From assembly GCA_946482585.1 (NCBI GenBank), contig CAMLSI010000132.1, positions 1 through 11,462 on the forward strand: 11,462 bases of DNA. Direction: 5' to 3'. The stretch comes from an uncultured Lysobacteraceae bacterium (lineage in GTDB: Bacteria > Pseudomonadota > Gammaproteobacteria > Xanthomonadales > Rhodanobacteraceae). The notes under the pieces are model-generated. The model was not told the origin of the DNA. It worked only from the letters and a program-made list of their open reading frames with translations, and made no database searches. The translations under genes and the position numbers were made by a program. Each line of letters opens with the position of its first letter. Within the stretch, counting starts at the first letter, position 1. This document shows, in pieces, positions 1-11,462 of this stretch.

Positions 1-5803
<5,803 letters not shown>

Positions 5804-5819
5804 CGTCCCGGCAGTGCGT

Positions 5820-7526
5820 TCAGATCGCCCGCGCGAGCGGCAGCTCGATCACGGGTGCGCGCGGAGCCTGGTCGGCGGACGCGATCTGGCCTTCGTTCAT
5901 GACGATCAGGCGGTCGGCGAGATGGAAGTAGCGGTCGTCGTGGGAGATCGCGACGACGGCCTTGCCGCGCGCTTTGAGCTGGGGAAGGATCTGGTGGTAG
6001 AACACCGACTTGAAGGTCGGGTCCTGGTCCGCCGCCCATTCGTCGAACAGGTACAGCTCGGCGTCCTCGAGGAACGCGATCACCAGCGCGAGGCGGCGCT
6101 TTTGTCCGTCGGACAGCGACAGCGTCGAGAAGCGGCCCTGCGCGAACGTGACCTTGTGGTCCAGCGCGAGCGCCTTGAGATAACCGTCGACTTCCGCCTG
6201 CACCTGCCGGCCCTCCAGGCCCAACGCGCGATCGAACAGGTAGTAGTCGGAGTAGATCGCGGCAATGCCGCGGCGGAAGCCCGCGAGGTTCGCGTCGGAC
6301 ACGGCCTCGTCGTCGAACGCGATGCGGCCGGCACCTGGACGGTAGTGCAAGGTGATCAGCTTGCTCAGCGTGGACTTGCCGGAGCCGTTGCCGCCGACGA
6401 TGAAGGTGATCTCGCCCTTGCGGATCTCCAGGTTCAGCGGACCCACGGCGAAGCCGGCGTCGCCATTGCGCTCGGCATACTGGTAGCGCACATCGTCGAA
6501 GCGCAGCGTGCGCCAGCCGCGCAGCGCGCGGCCGTCCTGCACGACACTTTCCTGCGGGATCTGCGCGAAGAGCTGGTTGAGCTTCTTCAGCGCGATCTGC
6601 GCGGTGGTGTACTGCGGGATGAAATTGAGCAGAGCGCCGATCGGGCCGGTCACGTACAGCAGCGCCATGATCACGCCGTTGAGCTCCTGGCGCGAAATCG
6701 CGTGGTGGTTGACGAAGACGAAGCTGACCGCGCCGATCACGAAGAACGTGATCAGGTTTCCGTAATTGAGCGCGATGCGCATGATGGTGTGGCCGGTCTT
6801 GCCGGCATCGCGCACTTGGTTCTCGCTGTCGCCGAGCACCGCGCGGAAATAGTCCTCGCGCTTGTCGTGGTTGAGCTTGAGCTCCTTGGCGCCGTGCACC
6901 AGCCCGCGTATCGACTCGTGCAGGCCGTCGAGGTGCCGTCGCGCCCGCACGAGATAGCGGCGGCCGACCAGCATCGGCAGCTGGTAGGTCGCGATGCCGA
7001 ACACGATGCAGCCCATCACGAACCAGAACACCGCCGAGTTCAGGTACAGCAGGAAGCCGAGCATGCCGATCAGCGTGACCGCGTTGGTCAGCAGGTCGGG
7101 CAGCAGACGCGCGCCGGCGATGATGATCGGCACGTCGGCCGTGATCGAGGCGACGAGGCGCGCATGCCCTACCCGCTCCAGGTCCGCGATCGGCGCGTCG
7201 GCGATGCGCCGGTACATGCGCGTGCGCAGATCGGTGGTCACGTCCATCGACACGCGCGTGAGGATCACCTGTGACAGGGTGCGCGCGATCAGGATGAAGG
7301 CGCACACGGCTACGAACAGCAGCGCGTACTTGTAGTTGGAGATCTGCCACGAGAAGAAATAGCCGGTCTCGCTCTCGACCGTGGCGAACTTGCCCTTGTC
7401 CGGATCGAGCACGCTCAGGACCAGCGGGATGATCAGCGAATAGCTTGCGCCGGCGAGCGCGCCGAGCACGATCGAGAAGAACACCTTGTTCGGCGATTTT
7501 TCCGCAAACGATCCGAGCAGGTTCAT
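5820..7526 (-). CDS. Cyclic peptide export ABC transporter (SyrD/PvdE type), fused permease and ATPase
   Basis: 568-residue half-transporter expected to work as a dimer in the inner membrane and move the NRPS product to the periplasm. The permease half has about six membrane segments (about 16-40, 68-86, 143-161, 163-185, 254-273, 282-303). The ATPase half carries Walker A GGNGSGKST 378-386, signature LSDGQ 471-475, Walker B LYLFDE 491-496 followed by WAADQDP, and switch His529. The DEWAADQDP stretch and the Asp427 in the Q-loop region (YSDYYLFD) are, from memory, marks of the cyclic peptide exporter family that includes SyrD and PvdE. The start is ATG 7526 because GGGAGG lies 6 nt upstream; the open frame reaches back to 8027 but that part is antisense-type shadow inside the acylase gene. 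The start overlaps the acylase stop by 4 bp. All catalytic motifs are intact, so it should be functional. The substrate is inferred from the neighbour NRPS. Confidence 0.96.
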   Translation of the reverse strand: MNLLGSFAEKSPNKVFFSIVLGALAGASYSLIIPLVLSVLDPDKGKFATVESETGYFFSWQISNYKYALLFVAVCAFILIARTLSQVILTRVSMDVTTDLRTRMYRRIADAPIADLERVGHARLVASITADVPIIIAGARLLPDLLTNAVTLIGMLGFLLYLNSAVFWFVMGCIVFGIATYQLPMLVGRRYLVRARRHLDGLHESIRGLVHGAKELKLNHDKREDYFRAVLGDSENQVRDAGKTGHTIMRIALNYGNLITFFVIGAVSFVFVNHHAISRQELNGVIMALLYVTGPIGALLNFIPQYTTAQIALKKLNQLFAQIPQESVVQDGRALRGWRTLRFDDVRYQYAERNGDAGFAVGPLNLEIRKGEITFIVGGNGSGKSTLSKLITLHYRPGAGRIAFDDEAVSDANLAGFRRGIAAIYSDYYLFDRALGLEGRQVQAEVDGYLKALALDHKVTFAQGRFSTLSLSDGQKRRLALVIAFLEDAELYLFDEWAADQDPTFKSVFYHQILPQLKARGKAVVAISHDDRYFHLADRLIVMNEGQIASADQAPRAPVIELPLARAI

Positions 7527-9982
7527 GGCGCGCCTCCCTGTACGGCAGCGGCGGGCGCCAGCGTCAGCGTGTCTACGCCGCCCGTTGCGGGATCCAGCGG
7601 CAGGTACTGCAGGTCGCGGAACGGCCGCACCATGTCGTCGTAGTGGGCGCTGACGACGTTGCCGGACTGTCCGGTGGAGTTCATGTAGCGGTGGTCCGCC
7701 GCACGCGCACCGACGGCGACGATCTGGCGGAAGCCCGCGCCGAAGTCCTGTACGTAGCCGCGCGACTTGTCCAGCGCGAAGCTCGCGACGTTGACGCTGT
7801 CGGGCGAGCCGCCGTTGCCGATGCGCCGCTCGAACACCGTCCGCAGCATGTTGACGTCGCTGAACGGCAGGTGGCGATAGAGGGTCTGGTGCACGTCCTG
7901 CCAGGCCCAGTCGGCCATCGACTCGTCGCCGCGGAATTTCAGCACTTCCCAGAGCGCATCGTTGAGCGAGGCGCCGATCGCGTCGTCGCAGGTCTCGCGC
8001 TCGGGCGTGCCCTGGTCGTCGCACCACGGCGAATCGTCGCGCGCGAGGATCTCGCTCAATGTATCCAGTTCCACATTATCCGCAACGCCTTTCATGTAGC
8101 GGCTCTCGCGTTCCTTGTTCCAGAAGCCGCGCAGGTCGTCGCTGAGCACCTCGCGGCGCAGTTCGCGCATCCACGCGTTGAAGATCGTCGCCGCCTGGCT
8201 GTCGCGGGCCATGTCGCCGCTCCAGGCCTGCAGGTAGCCGTAGGCGCGGCGCTGCTGGTCGTTGTCGGGCGTATGCCTGAGCAGCCGGGCGAGCAGGCGC
8301 TGCGCCGGCGCGCTCTGCGTATCGGCCTGGATGCGCTGCATGTCGGCGACACCGAGCTTGCCGCCGCCGGCGGTCGCCTCGCGCAGCAGCGCGGCGATGC
8401 GCTCGGCGCGGGCCGGCGAGGCCCAGTCCAGCGAAATCAGGTAGGGGTAGTCGTCGCCGACCGGCTTGTTGTTCGCGCTGACGAGGAAGCCTTCCTCGGG
8501 GTTGTAGCGGCGCGGCCACTGTTCGAACGGGATCGCGCCGGTCCACGCGTAGTCGTCGTTCCAGCCGGGTACCGGCAGCGTGCCGTCGCCGCGCTTGCGC
8601 AACGGCATGCGGCCCGCGGCGATGTAGCCGATGTTGCCGGCGCGATCGGCGTAGACCAGGCTCATCGCCGGCGCGACCTGGAAGCGCAGCGCCTGCTGGA
8701 ACGAATCCCAGTCGGTCGCGTAGTTCAGCCCGAAGAACGCCTCGTACGAGGTATCGCCTGCATCGAGCGCGGTCCAGCGCAGCGCGGTCGGCTGCTCGAA
8801 CACGTCGAACATGTCGCTGACGATCGGACCGTGGCGCGATTCGCGCACGCGCACGTGCAGCGGCTGCAGCGCGCTGCGCAGGAAGGACGGGAAATCCTGC
8901 CGCACGGCGATGTATTCGTCGCGCACGGCGAACGCCTCGGACTGGCCGTTGGCGAGATAGCGGCCGGCGTCGCTCGCGTCGACCTGCTCGAAATACAGGT
9001 CCTGCGCGTCGGCCATCAGATTGGTGCCGCCCCACGCGACGCTGGGGTTGCGGCCGAAGATCACCACCGGCAGTCCGACCAGGGTCGCGCCCTGAGCGTC
9101 GATGCGGTCGCCCTTGATCGAGGCCATGTACCACAGCGACGGAATCTGCAGCCCGAGGTGTGGATCGTTCGCCATCAGCGCGGCCCCATCGGCGCTGAGC
9201 TTTCCGCTGACGACCCAGGCATTGCTGCCGACGTAGCGTCCGCCCAGCTGCAGCTGGGTCTCGAGCGATTCCTGGAAGCGCGCGAACGCGGCGAAACCCG
9301 TCGATACGGCCGGATCGAGTGCAGCGACCACTGCCGGCGCGGCCGAGCCGCCGGGGAACAGGGTCGCGTATTTCTCGCGATCGACGACCTGGCTGACGAG
9401 CAGGCGTTCCACTTCGCGCCGGTAGTTGCCGCCGAGGTTCAGCGCGAACACCTTGATCCATGCGAGCGAGTCGTAGACGGTCCAGGGCTCGGGCGTGATG
9501 CCGAGCATGCGGAACTCGACCGGCAGGGCCGCGCCCGACTGCAGCCACGCGTTGATGCCGTCGCTGTAGGCTTGCAACGAGCGCTGCGCCTGCGGGCTCA
9601 GCGCATCCCAGGCAGACTCGGCCGAGCGGCGCAAGCCGAGCGTACGGAACCAGATGTCCTGGTCGATGCTGGATTTACCGAAGACTTCCGACAGGCGGCC
9701 CTGGGCCATGCGCCGCTGCAGTTCGAGCTGCCACAGGCGGTCCTGCGCGTGGACATAGCCCACGGCGAAGAACGCATCGGCATCGCTGCGCGCCACGATA
9801 CGCGGCACGCCCTGCGCGTCGCGCGAGATGTTCAGCGGCTGGGCCGGGCCGCGAACCTCAACCGTGCCGGCGACCTGCGGCAGGCTTTGCCGGAGCTGCC
9901 ACGCCTGATGCGCGACGAGCGCCAGTACCGGCAGGACCACGAACACCGCGAACCGCGAAATCAGAGGGTATTTCCGGAACAT
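7523..9982 (-). CDS. Penicillin acylase family protein (Ntn hydrolase, exported), PvdQ-like role possible
   Basis: 819-residue precursor of the penicillin amidase family, enzymes that hydrolyse amide-linked acyl groups (penicillins, acyl-homoserine lactones, lipopeptides) and mature by self-cleavage into two chains. The N-terminus has basic residues then a hydrophobic stretch (11-24), with no clean signal-peptidase site, so it is either a signal peptide or a membrane anchor. The nucleophile of the mature beta chain is Ser253 in GSNAWVVSG, preceded by Gly252; His275 (NDPHLG) is at the position of beta-His23 and Asn504/505 (VSANNKP) at the oxyanion-hole Asn. The alpha chain would be about 28-230, then a linker, and the beta chain about 567 residues. 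The only two cysteines, 654 and 665, could form a disulfide, fitting a periplasmic location. Start ATG 9982 is chosen because AAGGA lies 5 nt upstream; ATGs at 10009 and 10072 lack such a site. First gene of the operon. The true substrate is unknown; quorum-signal degradation is an alternative to peptide deacylation. Confidence 0.95.
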   Translation of the reverse strand: MFRKYPLISRFAVFVVLPVLALVAHQAWQLRQSLPQVAGTVEVRGPAQPLNISRDAQGVPRIVARSDADAFFAVGYVHAQDRLWQLELQRRMAQGRLSEVFGKSSIDQDIWFRTLGLRRSAESAWDALSPQAQRSLQAYSDGINAWLQSGAALPVEFRMLGITPEPWTVYDSLAWIKVFALNLGGNYRREVERLLVSQVVDREKYATLFPGGSAAPAVVAALDPAVSTGFAAFARFQESLETQLQLGGRYVGSNAWVVSGKLSADGAALMANDPHLGLQIPSLWYMASIKGDRIDAQGATLVGLPVVIFGRNPSVAWGGTNLMADAQDLYFEQVDASDAGRYLANGQSEAFAVRDEYIAVRQDFPSFLRSALQPLHVRVRESRHGPIVSDMFDVFEQPTALRWTALDAGDTSYEAFFGLNYATDWDSFQQALRFQVAPAMSLVYADRAGNIGYIAAGRMPLRKRGDGTLPVPGWNDDYAWTGAIPFEQWPRRYNPEEGFLVSANNKPVGDDYPYLISLDWASPARAERIAALLREATAGGGKLGVADMQRIQADTQSAPAQRLLARLLRHTPDNDQQRRAYGYLQAWSGDMARDSQAATIFNAWMRELRREVLSDDLRGFWNKERESRYMKGVADNVELDTLSEILARDDSPWCDDQGTPERETCDDAIGASLNDALWEVLKFRGDESMADWAWQDVHQTLYRHLPFSDVNMLRTVFERRIGNGGSPDSVNVASFALDKSRGYVQDFGAGFRQIVAVGARAADHRYMNSTGQSGNVVSAHYDDMVRPFRDLQYLPLDPATGGVDTLTLAPAAAVQGGAP
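7533..7538 (-). promoter_or_regulatory. Shine-Dalgarno GGGAGG of the exporter gene
   Basis: A strong GGGAGG lies 6 nt before ATG 7526 and inside the last codons of the acylase gene. It decides the exporter start and, with the ATGA overlap at 7523-7526, suggests coupled but independently efficient translation. Confidence 0.85.
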
Positions 9983-9987
9983 CCGAA

Positions 9988-9992
9988 TCCTT
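9988..9992 (-). promoter_or_regulatory. Shine-Dalgarno AAGGA of the acylase gene
   Basis: AAGGA with a 5-nt spacer before ATG 9982. This is the only good ribosome site among the three in-frame ATGs and places the protein start directly before the basic, hydrophobic export sequence. Confidence 0.75.
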
Positions 9993-10015
9993 GCGAAGCA
10001 GTTAGTCATGACCGC

Positions 10016-10064
10016 CCACGAGGCGGCCGGCGACACGCCGCGGACGGCGTCGCTGGCCTCGTGG
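10016..10064 (-). promoter_or_regulatory. Strong hairpin in the operon leader
   Basis: Outer arms CCACGAGG (10016-10023) and CCTCGTGG (10057-10064) pair perfectly. Inside them GCGA/TCGC and CGCCG/CGGCG pair around a 4-nt loop with a 2-nt bulge. It lies 34 nt upstream of the acylase start and downstream of the proposed promoter, so it would be in the 5' leader. No T-run follows in the direction of transcription, so it is not a standard terminator. It may affect mRNA stability or translation; function unknown. Confidence 0.55.
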
Positions 10065-10134
10065 CCTTTCATGCCGGGGGATGGCTATTCCGTTCCTGGA
10101 ATGTCGCCACACGGCATCGGGAAAAAAACAAAAT

Positions 10135-10150
10135 GCTATGTATACAAAGC
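10135..10150. promoter_or_regulatory. Near-perfect 16-bp palindrome over the -10 element (possible operator)
   Basis: GCTATGTATACAAAGC is a palindrome except for one mismatched pair (positions 4 and 13), with the core TGTATACA. A dimeric repressor bound here would cover the -10 box. Cores of this TGTATACA type are known for some GntR-family regulators (from memory, MatR/MdcY); the actual regulator is not in view. Confidence 0.4.
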
Positions 10151-10168
10151 TGTGAAGTTCCCGATCAA
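10139..10168 (-). promoter_or_regulatory. Candidate sigma-70-type promoter of the acylase-exporter-NRPS operon
   Basis: Read on the minus strand: -35 TTGATC (10163-10168), 18-nt spacer, -10 TATACA (10139-10144). Transcription would start near 10131 and give a leader of about 150 nt before ATG 9982. It is the best match in the AT-rich block immediately upstream of the operon. It overlaps the palindrome at 10135-10150. Confidence 0.45.
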
Positions 10169-10177
10169 TGACCGGCT

Positions 10178-10190
10178 GCACCGAAGGTGC
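10178..10190. repeat. Small perfect inverted repeat upstream of the -35
   Basis: GCACC, a GAA spacer, and GGTGC. It lies about 10 bp upstream of the proposed -35 element. It may be an activator site or a chance hairpin. Confidence 0.25.
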
Positions 10191-10334
10191 GTGCGGCTGC
10201 CGCCGCAGAATCTTCCACAGGAACGCCGCTGCTGCGGCGACCTGCTGCGCCCGTGTCCCCCGACCTCGGGTCGCCAGCTGTCATTCAACTTCCACACGTC
10301 CAGATTGCCGCACTCGCACAATTTCCCGCCTGCA

Positions 10335-10381
10335 GCGGGCGGCGATATTGCACAGAATAAATCCCTGTGTCGACCGCCTGC
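10335..10381. repeat. Extended imperfect stem-loop in the intergenic region
   Basis: Left arm GCGGGCGGCGA (10335-10345) pairs with right arm TCGACCGCCTGC (10370-10381) with one G.U or mismatch and a bulge. An inner stem CACAG/CTGTG (10351-10355, 10365-10369) encloses a 9-nt AT-rich loop. The left arm can alternatively form CCCGC-CTGCA-GCGGG (10325-10339). No T-run follows on either strand, so it is not a standard terminator; role unknown. Confidence 0.4.
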
Positions 10382-11081
10382 AGGCTACTAACGAAATACT
10401 TCAGAAGATTGGCAACAAAATGAATTGTTCACTCGATAGCGCCATACAGGTCATTGAAAAATAGAATGTTTTTTCGCCAGGAAGTATCTTTGAGATATTG
10501 TCCCGATCGTTTCAGCACGTCGCTCGAACGATGTCGCCGCCGTGTCGTCCAATCTGCGCTGGCCCTGTCGCATCGCGCGAGACGAGGCCTCGCGGGCGCA
10601 GCAATACCCGGTAGTTCTGCGGGCTCGCCGGACCGGGGCGGGCCGCACGTGGAGTGAAGAACGTTGCTGAGGGCCAAAACACGACATCCATTTCCGTCGA
10701 TACGAAAAATGTAGTTTCTCGATTTCGTGGACTGCCGCTCTGGACGCGAGCCACCGCTTTGTGGCACGCGCGGTACATCAGACAGCGACGGCACATCGAT
10801 CCCGCGGACCGCCTCGGCAGCGCCGCGGCCGGCCGCCGCCACATTCTCGACAAAGCGACTGTCGAACACGCGGCCCCTGAAACCGCGAGTCGGCGATATT
10901 AACTCGATTAAGCGCCAATTGAAAAACATTGATACCAAAACTGTTTATGCAAAATAAACCAGTTAAACGTATGTACTAACTCAACCCGAACATTTGCGCA
11001 TTACTGCAATTACGAACACCTGGATAAGCAAAAGCGCGCGCGAATAGCGGATGGAGCGGCACTTTGCAAGTCGGCGCACTT

Positions 11082-11098
11082 TTTTGGTCTGACCAAAA
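11082..11098. promoter_or_regulatory. Perfect 17-bp palindrome, possible FadR/GntR-type operator
   Basis: TTTTGGTCTGACCAAAA has 8-bp arms around a single central base. It contains TTGGT-CTG-ACCAA, matching the TGGTnnnACCA pattern known for FadR-subfamily GntR regulators. It is in the gene-poor flank, about 1.1 kb from the acylase start, so its target gene is not evident; it may belong to a lost or displaced promoter. Confidence 0.45.
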
Positions 11099-11377
11099 CG
11101 CGCAAATCCAGCCGTGTTATCGCGCTCGTAAAAACGAGTGCCAGGGGCTCACGACGCTATCGAAAATATTGCGATGTGGTCAGGGTTGCACACGAAACAA
11201 TCGAGCTGGCAGACTTCGCCGCTCGCGTAGCCCGTACCAGGTCGGTCGTGCGGCCTGCCCGGTCGCACGCGCGCTACGTCGAGAGGTCGATCACGAGTCC
11301 ACCATCGTGACGACACGATCGAGGCGAGCGACTTGCACCTGCCGGGCGCTGCGGCCGCTGAGGCGCGACCGATGTAG

Positions 11378-11462
11378 CGTTTGCGCCGCCGGCTCTCCCT
11401 CGACGCGATGGTGCATGGCGACTACTCGCCCAAGAACATGCTCGTCCACGGCGGCGACCTGC
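11378..11462 (+). pseudogene. Fragment of a phosphotransferase (aminoglycoside/choline kinase-like fold)
   Basis: From 11378 to the right edge the plus strand encodes RLRRRLSLDA followed by MVHGDYSPKNMLVHGGDL. HGDYSPKN is the catalytic-loop pattern HGDxxxxN of the APH-type phosphotransferase family, with the Asp as catalytic base. In family members about 150-200 residues precede this motif, but here an in-frame TAG stands at 11375-11377 and no other plus frame upstream continues the fold recognisably. Therefore I read it as a 5'-truncated or frame-broken relic whose 3' part lies outside the window. A sequencing error or a distant frameshift upstream is an alternative. Confidence 0.55.

Larger units (their letters stand above)
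10170..11374. other. Gene-poor flank upstream of the operon
   Basis: About 1.2 kb with no coding region I can support. Short open frames exist (for example 10429-10938 minus and 10654-10902 plus), but they lack Shine-Dalgarno sites, recognisable motifs and the codon pattern of the neighbouring genes. From about 10958 to the edge no frame is open for any length. Part of the stretch, about 10905-11010, is clearly AT-richer than the operon. It contains the stem-loop at 10335-10381, the palindrome at 11082-11098 and a small hairpin at 11123-11140. Confidence 0.6.

Noticed and set aside
7527..8027. Extension of the exporter frame upstream to 8027
   Set aside because: The extra residues are Arg-rich noise inside the acylase gene; ATG 7526 has GGGAGG at the right distance and begins a normal exporter N-terminus.
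9983..10072. Longer acylase start at 10072 or 10009
   Set aside because: No Shine-Dalgarno at either ATG, the added residues cross the leader hairpin, and the export sequence begins naturally at 9982.
10100..10200. Fur box expected if the cluster made a siderophore
   Set aside because: No GATAAT-type repeats are visible around the promoter, so iron control is not supported.
10168..10464. 98-codon plus-strand open frame and a 14-codon frame at its end
   Set aside because: No Shine-Dalgarno, overlaps the operon promoter region, and the product has no family resemblance.
10429..10938. 169-codon minus-strand open frame
   Set aside because: No ribosome site, no recognisable domain, mixed composition and overlapping frames open on the other strand; likely chance.
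11123..11140. Hairpin with CTCGT/ACGAG arms and an AAAA loop as a terminator
   Set aside because: Short stem and no T-run on either side; no gene ends nearby.
11291..11310. TCACGA/TCGTGA inverted repeat
   Set aside because: Arms of only 6 bp with an 8-nt spacer; expected by chance in a region of this size.

Overview
The window comes from a very GC-rich bacterium, most likely a proteobacterium of the Xanthomonadales/Burkholderiales kind. That placement is inferred from the GC-ending codon use, the purine-rich Shine-Dalgarno sites (AAGGA, GGGAGG) and the proteobacterial style of the three proteins; no marker gene fixes it. It holds the upstream end of a secondary-metabolite operon read entirely on the minus strand (right to left), followed by about 1.4 kb at the right with no convincing intact gene.

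The operon order in the direction of transcription is: (1) 9982-7523, an exported penicillin-acylase-family Ntn hydrolase; (2) 7526-5820, a cyclic-peptide-export ABC transporter of the SyrD/PvdE type; (3) 5803 to beyond the left edge, a non-ribosomal peptide synthetase (NRPS) with domains C-A-T-C-A visible before the window cuts it. Genes 1 and 2 overlap by 4 bp (ATGA), and genes 2 and 3 are 16 bp apart, so they are almost certainly co-transcribed and translationally linked. A plausible promoter with a palindrome over its -10 lies at 10135-10168, and a strong 49-nt hairpin lies in the leader at 10016-10064.

Together the genes suggest that a peptide is assembled in the cytoplasm, exported across the inner membrane, and cut outside it by an acylase. 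This is the logic known from pyoverdine (PvdL, PvdE, PvdQ), where an N-terminal fatty acyl group is carried as a protecting or membrane-tethering group and removed in the periplasm. Here the NRPS begins directly with a condensation domain and no loading module, which fits, but does not prove, lipo-initiation. No iron-regulatory (Fur-like) box was seen, so a siderophore role is not supported by the promoter.

The right flank (about 10170-11462) is AT-richer in part. It has inverted repeats, including a perfect 17-bp palindrome with the TGGTnnnACCA pattern of FadR-type GntR regulators. At the extreme right edge there is a piece of an aminoglycoside/choline-kinase-like phosphotransferase behind an in-frame stop codon, probably a decayed gene. 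The flank looks like the worn edge of an accessory island.
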